The notes under the pieces: model-generated
Told to the model about the DNA's origin: nothing
Databases searched by the model: none
What the model saw: the letters and a program-made list of their open reading frames with translations, nothing else
Source of the DNA: JAJFJD01 sp965228975
GTDB lineage: Bacteria > Pseudomonadota > Alphaproteobacteria > UBA8366
Direction of reading: 5' to 3'
Length of the DNA: 64,000 nucleotides
Assembly (NCBI GenBank): GCA_965228975.1
Contig: OZ245851.1
Coordinates: 3,596,001 to 3,660,000 of the forward strand
Part shown: piece after piece, positions 53,576-61,587 of the stretch
Numbering within the stretch: position 1 is the first letter of the stretch
Layout: each line of letters opens with the position of its first letter
Translations under genes and position numbers: made by a program

Positions 53576-55861
53576 TCAGGTCTTCTCGACAAACGCGGCG
53601 ACGACTTTCTTTGTGCCCGCCTTGTCGAAGTCGATGGTCAGATGGTCCCCTTCGACCACCCGGACCCATCCCATGCCGAATTTTTGATGGAAACAGCGAT
53701 CGCCCAACGCGAACGATACGCCGGACCCGTGCAATGCCTCGGGTTCGGCTTCGATCAGCCGGCTGCCCGGGCCGTTCCGTTGCAGACGCTGCCAGCCGGG
53801 CCCGCCATGATGCGAGCCGCCGACATCCTGGAACATCGACCCCTGACTGAGGCCGCCACCGCCATACAGGCCGCCTTCGCTTTCCACCACGACCTGGTCC
53901 TGCGGCAACTCTTCGATGAAGCGCGACGGGATCGCACTTTGCCAGAGATTGTGGATGCGGCGGTTGGCGGCGAAACTGATATGCACGCGGTGACGCGCCC
54001 TTGTGATGCCGACATAGGCGAGGCGCCGCTCCTCTTCCAGCCCGGCACCGCCATTCTCGTCGAGCGACCGTTGGTGGGGGAAAAGCCCCTCTTCCCAACC
54101 CGGCAGAAAGACCGTCTCGAACTCTAGTCCTTTCGCGCTGTGCAGGGTCATCAGGCTGACCATATCCTGATCGGCCGCCTCGATGTTGTCCATGACGAGG
54201 CTGACATGCTCCAAAAAGCCGGCGAGATTCTCGAAATCCTCCAGCGCGACGATGAGCTCCTTGAGGTTTTCCAGCTTCCCCGGCGCTTCGGGTTTCTTAC
54301 TTTCCTGCCACATGGTGGTGTAACCGGACTCGTCGAGTACGATCTGCGCCAGATCGACATGCGAATTGATTGTCGCCTCCGTGCGCCAACGCTCGAAATC
54401 CTCGATGATCTTGCCGAGCGCGCGGCGTGACGCCGGCCGCAACTCGTCCGATTCGACGATCTTGATCGCCGCGATATACAGCGGCACGCCTTGCGCCCGG
54501 GCCAATGCATGCAACGCCTGCAGTGTGGTCTTGCCGATGCCGCGGGCCGGCTTGTTGATGATCCGTTCCAGCGCCATGTCATCGTCCTGCTGGTGGATCA
54601 CGCGCAAGTAGGCGATGGCGTCGCGAATCTCCTCGCGCTCGTAGAAGCGCGGGCCGCCGATCACGCGGTACGGCAGGCCGAGAGTCATGAAGCGTTCTTC
54701 GAATTCGCGGGTCTGGAAACCTGCACGCACGAGTATGGCGATCTCGTTCAGCGAATGGCCCTTGCGTTGAAGGTTTTCGATCTCGTCGCCGACGACGCGG
54801 GCCTCCTCCTCGCCGTCCCAGACGCCCCGTATGCTGAGCGGTTCACCCGCCGTCGCATCGGTCCACAGCGTCTTGCCGAGCCGATCTTCGTTCTGCTCGA
54901 TCAGGCCGGACGCAGCGGCCAGGATATGCGGCGTCGAACGGTAATTCTGCTCCAGCCGGATCACCTTGGCCCCCGGGAAGTCCTTTTCGAACTTCAGGAT
55001 GTTGCCGACTTCCGCACCCCGCCATCCATAGATCGACTGGTCGTCGTCGCCGACGCAGCAGATGTTATTTCGCCCCTGGGCCAACAAACGCAGCCAGAGA
55101 TACTGCGCCACATTGGTATCCTGATATTCATCGACGAGGATGTAATGGAAAAGCCGCTGATAGTCGGTCAGGACGTCCGGGTTTTCCTTGAATAAGCGCA
55201 AGCACAACAAAAGCAGGTCGCCGAAATCGGCCGCATTCTGGACGGTCAACCGCTCCTGATACTGACGATAGATTTCGACGAGGCGCCCGTTGGCGTAGTC
55301 GCCCGCCTCCCCGCCGGAAACCTGATCGGGCATCAAGCCTTTGTCCTTCCAGCGTTGGATAACGGAAATCAGCATCCGCGCCGGCCAGCGCTTCTCGTCG
55401 ATCTGCTCGGCCTGCAGAATCTGCCGCAAGAGGCGTATCTGATCATCCGCATCCAGGATCGTGAAGTTGGATTTAAGACCCACCAGCTCCGCATGCCGGC
55501 GCAGGATACGGGCGCCCAGGGCATGAAACGTCCCGAGCCAAAGCCCGTCCGCAACGCCACCGACCAGGTTCTCCACCCGGGATTTCATCTCGCGGGCGGC
55601 CTTGTTGGTGAAGGTGACGGCCAGTATCTGATAGGGCCGGGCCCGTCGCGTGAAAAGAAGATGCGCAAGGCGGGTGGTCAGAACCCGAGTCTTCCCGGTG
55701 CCCGCACCGGCAAGCACGAGAACCGGCCCGTCCAACGCCTCGACCGCCTGTCTCTGGTCCGGATTCAGGCCGTCCAAGTGCGGTCCCGACGGGACGTTCG
55801 GCATCACGCCCGGCGTTGCAGGGCTCGGTGGCGTCTGTAGGTTATCTAAGGGATCGTCCAT
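53576..55861 (-). CDS. uvrD: DNA helicase II (UvrD/Rep family)
   Basis: A superfamily 1A 3'-5' helicase for excision and mismatch repair. ATG 55861 gives 761 aa; the frame runs to 55906 without a better start. Motifs in order: LNPDQRQAVEALDGPVLVLA with Walker A GAGTGKTRVLTTRLAHLL, GTFHALGARILRRHAELVG, Walker B ILVDEYQDTNVAQYLWLRLL, VGDDDQSIYGWRGAEVGNIL, RLEQNYRSTPHILAAASGLI, LMTLHSAKGLEFETVFLPG and RRLAYVGITRARHRVHISFA. The C-terminus carries a short Tudor-like KFGMGWVRVVEGDHLTIDFD segment, common in UvrD/PcrA. Confidence 0.95.
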   Translation of the reverse strand: MDDPLDNLQTPPSPATPGVMPNVPSGPHLDGLNPDQRQAVEALDGPVLVLAGAGTGKTRVLTTRLAHLLFTRRARPYQILAVTFTNKAAREMKSRVENLVGGVADGLWLGTFHALGARILRRHAELVGLKSNFTILDADDQIRLLRQILQAEQIDEKRWPARMLISVIQRWKDKGLMPDQVSGGEAGDYANGRLVEIYRQYQERLTVQNAADFGDLLLLCLRLFKENPDVLTDYQRLFHYILVDEYQDTNVAQYLWLRLLAQGRNNICCVGDDDQSIYGWRGAEVGNILKFEKDFPGAKVIRLEQNYRSTPHILAAASGLIEQNEDRLGKTLWTDATAGEPLSIRGVWDGEEEARVVGDEIENLQRKGHSLNEIAILVRAGFQTREFEERFMTLGLPYRVIGGPRFYEREEIRDAIAYLRVIHQQDDDMALERIINKPARGIGKTTLQALHALARAQGVPLYIAAIKIVESDELRPASRRALGKIIEDFERWRTEATINSHVDLAQIVLDESGYTTMWQESKKPEAPGKLENLKELIVALEDFENLAGFLEHVSLVMDNIEAADQDMVSLMTLHSAKGLEFETVFLPGWEEGLFPHQRSLDENGGAGLEEERRLAYVGITRARHRVHISFAANRRIHNLWQSAIPSRFIEELPQDQVVVESEGGLYGGGGLSQGSMFQDVGGSHHGGPGWQRLQRNGPGSRLIEAEPEALHGSGVSFALGDRCFHQKFGMGWVRVVEGDHLTIDFDKAGTKKVVAAFVEKT

Positions 55862-55992
55862 CGAAATAACTATATCACGGGACCGCCGGCCGTAGAGAAC
55901 CATCACACTTGGTTGAGCACATCAACTCGGCCCTGGACCGAGCCGGGAATTGCGCTACCTTTTTTCTCTCTACCATTTGGGATGGACCCGCC

Positions 55993-57012
55993 ATGCGCAT
56001 CGGCCTCAAATTCATCTCGCTGCGACTTGTCTTGGCGGTCGGTTTGATCGCCGGCATCGTTTATCCGCCCGAACCGGCGGCAGCACAAGCCGGACCTTCG
56101 ATCGAAGACGTTTTCAAGGCGATCGTCCGCATCGACACGACAATTCCGGATGGGGCACGGACGCGCGACAATCTCGGCGCCACGCGAACCGGCCACGGCG
56201 CGGTCATCGACGCCAACGGCCTTATCGTGACCATCGGCTATGTCATCCTCGAAGCGGACTCGGTTACCGTCACCAGCCATGACGGAAAGCAGATCCCGGC
56301 GACGGTACTTGCGTACGACCATGACACGGGATTCGGATTGGTGCGCACCGCGCGCCCGATTCCCGTCAAACCCTTGCCGATCGGAAAGTCGGACGGGGTA
56401 AAGCAGAAAGCGGCCGCGGTGATCGCCGGTTACGGTGGGTCCGAGGCGGCATTGCCGGTTCGGGTCGTCGCGCGTCGGGAATTCACCGGATATTGGGAGT
56501 ACTTGCTGGAGAAGGCGATTTTTACCGCCCCGCCTTACGCTAATTTCGGCGGCGCCGCCCTGATCGACTCCACCGGCGCTTTGGTCGGGATCGGTTCCCT
56601 GCTCGTGCCCAACACGGCGGGCAACGAGGAATTCCTGCCGGGCAACATGTTCGTCCCGATCGACCGGCTCAAACCGTTGATCAAGGAAGCCGCTACCTTG
56701 AGCCAGCCGACGCGGTCGGCCAAGCCATGGATCGGGCTCTATACCGAGGAAGCCCGCGGCCGGCTGTTCGTACAACGGGTCGCACAGGATGGTCCGGCGC
56801 AGCAGGCGGGGCTGGCAAAGGGCGATATCGTGATCAAGATCGGCGACTCGACGGTCACGACCCAGGCCGGTTTCTATCGCAAGCTATGGGCGTTGGGTGG
56901 GCCGGGCGCGACGGTCCCGATAACCGTGCTGACCGCGCGTTCCGAGATCAAGCGCGTCGAAATCGCATCGACGGAACGGTATCGCTGGTATCGCTTTCCG
57001 AAAGGCAACTGA
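55993..57012 (+). CDS. HtrA-like pseudoprotease with PDZ domain
   Basis: This 339-residue exported protein begins at ATG 55993 with a signal peptide (core LRLVLAVGLIAGIV, then PAAAQA). Residues about 40-245 follow the trypsin-like HtrA fold, but the catalytic sites are replaced: the usual T-N-x-H is TIGY (Tyr83), the usual T-D-x-A is TGFG (Gly113), and the usual N-S-G-G is NFGG (Phe185). Residues about 250-325 form a PDZ domain (FVQRVAQDGPAQQAGLAKGD, IVIKIGDSTVTTQAGFYRKL). It is therefore probably a non-catalytic periplasmic binding or adaptor protein. The frame also opens at ATG 55909, which would add 28 residues ahead of the signal peptide. Confidence 0.85.
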   Translation: MRIGLKFISLRLVLAVGLIAGIVYPPEPAAAQAGPSIEDVFKAIVRIDTTIPDGARTRDNLGATRTGHGAVIDANGLIVTIGYVILEADSVTVTSHDGKQIPATVLAYDHDTGFGLVRTARPIPVKPLPIGKSDGVKQKAAAVIAGYGGSEAALPVRVVARREFTGYWEYLLEKAIFTAPPYANFGGAALIDSTGALVGIGSLLVPNTAGNEEFLPGNMFVPIDRLKPLIKEAATLSQPTRSAKPWIGLYTEEARGRLFVQRVAQDGPAQQAGLAKGDIVIKIGDSTVTTQAGFYRKLWALGGPGATVPITVLTARSEIKRVEIASTERYRWYRFPKGN

Positions 57013-57031
57013 CAGACTAACGGCCCGGGCG

Positions 57032-58822
57032 TTAACAATCGCCACCCGTCATTTCGCGGGCCCCCATAATGGCCCGGCTGTGGGCGTGCATAACGTCGCG
57101 CTGATGCACCACGCCGACCAGACGCATCGAGTCATGGTCTCGCACCACCGGCACATGATCCTCACCGCCGCTCTCCATCAGCCGGAAGGCCTTCCCGAGA
57201 TCGTCGTCCAGATCGAGCGCCAACGGATGCAGATGCGTGACATCCTGGGCGTTGAGCAGAATGTCCAGCGACGTATCGAAGGCGGTATCCGACAAATCGC
57301 CGAGCGTAATGGTTCCGTGCAGGACCCGGTTGCTGTCCACCACGAACAGCGTCCCGAAATGCGACCGCATGAGCTTTGAGCGCACGGACGTCAAGTCCGC
57401 GGCGGGATCGACGGTCACGAAGTCGTCGCGCATGATTTCGCCGACCGAGATCGATTGCAGCAACCGTTGTTCACGCGCGCCTTCGAGGCTAATACCGCGG
57501 GACTCGAGCTGCCACGTGAAGAAAGACCCGCCGTGAAGATACCGCGTCAACAGGGAGGCCAGGACCGTCGCGATCATCACAGCCACGGTCAGCGCATAGT
57601 TGCCGCTCAACTCGAACACCATCAGGATGGTCGAAATCGGCGCACCCAGCACTGCCCCGGCGACCGCCCCCATGCCGACAAGCGTGTAGGCGGTGTGCCC
57701 GGACGACATATCGGGGAAGACCGATGTCGCAATCACGCCGAAGGCACCGCCGGTCATCGCACCGAGGAATAGCGAGGGAGAGAAGACGCCGCCGCCGAAA
57801 CCGCATCCGAGGGCGACGGAGGTCGCGATTATCTTCGCAAAGACCAGGATGATCAGGATATGCAGCGCCACCATGCCGTTGAGCGCCATATCCGTCGCCT
57901 CATACCCGACCCCCAGCACCTGCGGGAAGGACAGCGCGATCAATCCGATGAGTAGCCCGCCGACAGCCGGCCGCAGCCACGCGGGCACCGGCGATTTCTC
58001 GGCAAGGGTCGTCGTCAGCGCGGCGGCACGCAGGAATATGATCGCCACGACGGCACTGACAATGCCAAGAAGGGCGAAGGCGGGGAACTCGAAGAACGAC
58101 GTAATATCCCCCGCGGGCAGGATGAACGCCGGAAAATCACCGAAATAGACGCGGCTCAACACCGTGCCGGTTACCGATGCGATAACGACCGGCGCGAAGG
58201 CGCTGAGCGCGTAATGGCCCAACACCACTTCCATCGCGAAGAAGACGCCGGCGATCGGGGCGTTAAAGGAAGCCGCAACCGCCGTCGCGACACCGCAGGC
58301 CAACAACGTCCGAGACAAGGCGCGACCGAGATGCAATTTGTCGGCGACGAAGGCGCTTAGCGTTGCCCCTAGGTGGACAACCGGCCCTTCCCGACCGGTG
58401 GATGCACCGGCACCGATCGACACGGCACTGACCAGCGCGCTGGCCAAGCCGTTCCGCAAAGGCATACGGCCTTCGCGCAATGCGCCGGCCGCCATGACGT
58501 CCGCCACGCCCTCGGCCCGGCCGCCCGGCATCACATATTTCAGCAGCAGGCCGACGATCAAGCCGCCACCCGTCGTCACCAGCAGGATGTGCCACCAGGG
58601 CAACGCCGACGCCAGCGAGTGCAACCGTTCCGACGTGAAGCCGAAACCGGCCCATTGCACCAAGATAATCGCCTCGCGGAACACGATCGCGCAGCCGCCA
58701 GCGATCAATCCGATCACGACCGCGAGGATCGACAGGATGACTTGCTCGTGTCGGGCAAGGCGGCCAATGCGCCGCAGAATTCTGGTCAGGCCGAAATCTG
58801 TCACGTCAGCTTTGGTTGCCAT
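57032..58822 (-). CDS. ClC-family chloride channel/transporter with CBS domains
   Basis: A 596-residue membrane protein. Residues about 20-450 are the ClC core with the external-gate Glu in GAGASTGREGPVVHLGATLS and FNAPIAGVFFAMEVVLGHY. The motif usually written GSGIP is replaced by GRAEGVADVM. Residues about 460-585 hold two CBS domains (VGEIMRDDFVTVDPAADLTS; LVGVVHQRDVMHAH) that in relatives bind adenine nucleotides. Whether it is a channel or a proton-coupled exchanger is not clear from the sequence. It converges with the HtrA-like gene. Confidence 0.9.
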   Translation of the reverse strand: MATKADVTDFGLTRILRRIGRLARHEQVILSILAVVIGLIAGGCAIVFREAIILVQWAGFGFTSERLHSLASALPWWHILLVTTGGGLIVGLLLKYVMPGGRAEGVADVMAAGALREGRMPLRNGLASALVSAVSIGAGASTGREGPVVHLGATLSAFVADKLHLGRALSRTLLACGVATAVAASFNAPIAGVFFAMEVVLGHYALSAFAPVVIASVTGTVLSRVYFGDFPAFILPAGDITSFFEFPAFALLGIVSAVVAIIFLRAAALTTTLAEKSPVPAWLRPAVGGLLIGLIALSFPQVLGVGYEATDMALNGMVALHILIILVFAKIIATSVALGCGFGGGVFSPSLFLGAMTGGAFGVIATSVFPDMSSGHTAYTLVGMGAVAGAVLGAPISTILMVFELSGNYALTVAVMIATVLASLLTRYLHGGSFFTWQLESRGISLEGAREQRLLQSISVGEIMRDDFVTVDPAADLTSVRSKLMRSHFGTLFVVDSNRVLHGTITLGDLSDTAFDTSLDILLNAQDVTHLHPLALDLDDDLGKAFRLMESGGEDHVPVVRDHDSMRLVGVVHQRDVMHAHSRAIMGAREMTGGDC

Positions 58823-58907
58823 CGCTGAGACGACCGCAAGCTATACGGTTTCGGCTGTCGCGCCAAGAAGCGTTATCAAGGCTTACGAGGCGTCCGGCAA
58901 AATGGGA

Positions 58908-59954
58908 TCAGTCTGCGACGGCGCTGAGTTCGGTCTCTGCAACCACCTGGTTTCGGCCAAGCCCCTTCGCTTGGTAGAGGCCGTCGTCCGCACGCTTGAT
59001 GAGGGCGCTCAACGGTTCCCCTGCGCGATATTGTGAAACGCCCAGCGACAACGTGATGTTGCCGATGTCATCGCCCGTCTGCTTCTTGCGCAGCCGCTTG
59101 CCGGCCACCGCGACGCGAATGGACTCCGCGAGGGCTACCGCCGAGCTGAGATCCGTATTCGGCAGAATAAGGGCGAACTCCTCGCCGCCATACCGTGCCG
59201 GCAGGTCGCTCGCTTTCACCGCCTTTTTCAGCATCGCACCAACGAATTTCAGGACATGATCACCGGTTTGATGGCCATGCGTGTCATTGAATTTCTTGAA
59301 ATGGTCAATATCGATCAAAACGAGCGCCAGCGGCAGGCCCTTCTGTGCTGCCGTCTCGCTTTCGCTCTGCAGAACCATATCGAAATTCTTGCGGTTGGCG
59401 ATTTCGGTCAAGCCGTCGGTCAGCGCCTCTTTTTGGACATCTTCGAGATGCGTTTTCAGGCTTTGAATTTCCTGCGACGACGTCTCCAGCTTGCCTTGAA
59501 GCTGTCGGTTCTGCGATAGCATCTTCTGGGTATTGTCAGCCAGCAGTTTGACGACCTGTCCCAACGCATTCGGGTCGGACAGGTCGGTCAGCGACCCGAC
59601 GCTATCTTCCAAGGCAGCGCCAAATTCCTCGGCATCGTCGGTTGCCTTGCTGACCAACGACATGACGTCGCCGACCAAGTCGGACATCTGCGAGCCGGCC
59701 TTCTGGATATCCTTACCTTGGGAGAACTGACTGAAATATCGATCAAAGATTTTCGCGCTGTCTTCCTGAGAGACGGCGTCGACATCGGAGACAAGATCAT
59801 CCAGGGTGTTCTTAAGGTCCGGGATGCTGTCGCTGGCATAGGCGTACCAGATCATGAAATTTTGCGGCGTGGACGGCACTTTGTGCCGATCCATCAGCTG
59901 CATAGCGGCCTCGGCGTACTTTGCCGCGGCTCCCAAGTCGTCGGAGAATTCCAA
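58908..59954 (-). CDS. Diguanylate cyclase (GGDEF) with helical N-terminal domain
   Basis: This 348-residue soluble protein makes the second messenger cyclic di-GMP. Residues about 1-165 are helical; the AAMQLMDRHKVPSTPQNFMIWYAYA region (quoted in part: PSTPQNFMIWYAY) recalls the N-terminal domain of other alphaproteobacterial GGDEF proteins. Residues about 175-340 are the GGDEF domain with DIDHFKKFNDTHGHQTGD and an intact GGEEF at 256-260. The product-inhibition RxxD site, six residues before it, is KASD (Lys247), so feedback inhibition may be weak. The start is TTG. The signal it senses is unknown. Confidence 0.9.
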   Translation of the reverse strand: MEFSDDLGAAAKYAEAAMQLMDRHKVPSTPQNFMIWYAYASDSIPDLKNTLDDLVSDVDAVSQEDSAKIFDRYFSQFSQGKDIQKAGSQMSDLVGDVMSLVSKATDDAEEFGAALEDSVGSLTDLSDPNALGQVVKLLADNTQKMLSQNRQLQGKLETSSQEIQSLKTHLEDVQKEALTDGLTEIANRKNFDMVLQSESETAAQKGLPLALVLIDIDHFKKFNDTHGHQTGDHVLKFVGAMLKKAVKASDLPARYGGEEFALILPNTDLSSAVALAESIRVAVAGKRLRKKQTGDDIGNITLSLGVSQYRAGEPLSALIKRADDGLYQAKGLGRNQVVAETELSAVAD

Positions 59955-60092
59955 CTTCGCACCCCAAAAAATCTTACACTCGACGGTTTAGCTTTTTTAA
60001 ATCGCGCTACTTAATAAAGCCTTAACTCCGACCGCCGACCCGAAAAAATTTAGCAATCGCAATGGTCCTTGCGTCTCGATGCATCGCAACCG

Positions 60093-60575
60093 TTACGTGC
60101 GGCGTAATCCCAGAACGCGCCCTGCCCCTTTGGGAATTTCAATTTTGGAATGTGATTCTTGGATCGCCTGCAACCGATCTAGGATCACAGGCGCCATTTC
60201 ACCGACCCGTCGGGTTTTCAAATCGATGTGTAGCGACAGTAGTTCGTTGGTCGCCGCCAAGAACCCCTCCTCCGCATGGTACATGCTGTGAAAATAGCGA
60301 AATTTCTTCGCATCGAATTCAAGGAGTTGCGTCGTGAACCGAAGCGGCGCCCCCTCGACCACTTCTTGGACGTAGGTGACGTTCATGTCGCCAACGAATG
60401 TCGTGACATTGGCTTTGGCCTTGTAGCCATGATCGAGACCGATGTAATCGAGGAAGGCGTCGGTCGCGAAATCGAACGCCAGCACGTAGTAGGCGACGTT
60501 CATATGGCCGTTGTAATCGATCCACTCAGGCCGCACTGTCTCGGTATGTAGGGATAACGGGGCGGGAATTGTCAT
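60093..60575 (-). CDS. Hotdog-fold thioesterase (4HBT-like)
   Basis: The frame is open to 60773, but homology begins at ATG 60575, giving 160 aa. The active-site loop is WIDYNGHMNVAYYVLAFDFA, in which the Asp and the His-Met-Asn are typical of 4-hydroxybenzoyl-CoA-type thioesterases. FVGDMNVTYVQEVVEGAPL and FRYFHSMYHAEEGFLAATNE continue the hotdog sheet. Enzymes of this kind cleave acyl-CoA; some members (for example carnitine-related ones) act on specific short acyl groups, which cannot be told here. It is divergent from the transporter gene. Confidence 0.85.
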   Translation of the reverse strand: MTIPAPLSLHTETVRPEWIDYNGHMNVAYYVLAFDFATDAFLDYIGLDHGYKAKANVTTFVGDMNVTYVQEVVEGAPLRFTTQLLEFDAKKFRYFHSMYHAEEGFLAATNELLSLHIDLKTRRVGEMAPVILDRLQAIQESHSKIEIPKGAGRVLGLRRT

Positions 60576-60642
60576 GGCGGCGACCCTAGCGATTTGGACC
60601 GGGTCTTGGCAAGTTTGCAAATCGCGAATGGTATAAGAAGCC

Positions 60643-61587
60643 GTGATTTCCGTTGCGCTTCGCTTCTTCGCCCGCTTTGCAATCCCGGTTTCCAGCGCCG
60701 GCATTCTGGTCGGGTTGTTCGTCCCGGATCTGGCCGCTTTTCTTCGCCCGGCCATGGAAGTCTTTGTCGTCATCCTGATGACACTGGCCTATAGCCGACT
60801 CGAATGGTCCGGCGTCCGGACACTCTTCGAAAAACCGCTGCTTACCGTAATGATCCTGCTTTGGCTGCTCGGCGCGGTGCCAGGGCTTGCGGCCGCCGCG
60901 GGTTTGGCCCTGGCCCTGCCGCCGGTTCTCCTCACCGCGATCATATTGAATGCCATCGCGCCGCCGATCACATCATCGGTGCCGTATTGCCAACTCCTGA
61001 ACCTCGATGCCGAACTCGCCCTGCGCGTGACGTTGATCGCGACGCTGATGATTCCTGTCACGGTGCCGGCGTCCATTTTGCTGTTGTTGGGGGTGGCCGT
61101 CGACCTGGACCCAGCCGAATTCGCGATACGCGCCGCCGTCTTTATCGGCCTTCCGTTGTCGCTTTCCTGGCTGATCCGACGCAGTCCAAATCTAACGGCA
61201 CGGATCAATCGCGGCCACGACTCCGCCGGAGTCATGGCATTCGCACTCATGATCATCGCCATCGCCATCATGGACGGCGTGACCGCCCGAATCATTGCGA
61301 ACCCCGCCGAAGCGCTCGCGATCCTCGCAGCAGCGTTCGGCGTCAGCATCCTCTTTCACGGGCTTAGCGGGCTCGTCTTTTGGCGCGCCGGCGAAAGAAC
61401 CGCCATCAGCATCGCGCTAACGGGCGGAAGCAGAAACCTGGTTCTCATGCTGGTCGTCATCGGCGACGCCTTGGGTCCTGCCTTCGGACTTTATGTCGCA
61501 ATCGCACAAGTGCCGATCTACTTGATGCCGGCGCTCATCCAATCAATTTTGCGGACCCGCACGGGGAAAACAGCCGCCCCCTCCTAA
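60643..61587 (+). CDS. BASS-like transporter (bile acid:sodium symporter family)
   Basis: A 314-residue membrane protein with about nine to ten hydrophobic segments. The inverted-repeat BASS fold is suggested by AIILNAIAPPITSSVPYCQL near residue 105, with the unwound-helix Pro pair, and by ALTGGSRNLVLMLVVIGDAL near residue 265, which corresponds to the second crossing helix. BASS proteins move organic anions with sodium; the substrate here is unknown. GTG 60643 is the start. Its TAA stop overlaps the convergent metH stop by four bases. Confidence 0.72.
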   Translation: MISVALRFFARFAIPVSSAGILVGLFVPDLAAFLRPAMEVFVVILMTLAYSRLEWSGVRTLFEKPLLTVMILLWLLGAVPGLAAAAGLALALPPVLLTAIILNAIAPPITSSVPYCQLLNLDAELALRVTLIATLMIPVTVPASILLLLGVAVDLDPAEFAIRAAVFIGLPLSLSWLIRRSPNLTARINRGHDSAGVMAFALMIIAIAIMDGVTARIIANPAEALAILAAAFGVSILFHGLSGLVFWRAGERTAISIALTGGSRNLVLMLVVIGDALGPAFGLYVAIAQVPIYLMPALIQSILRTRTGKTAAPS

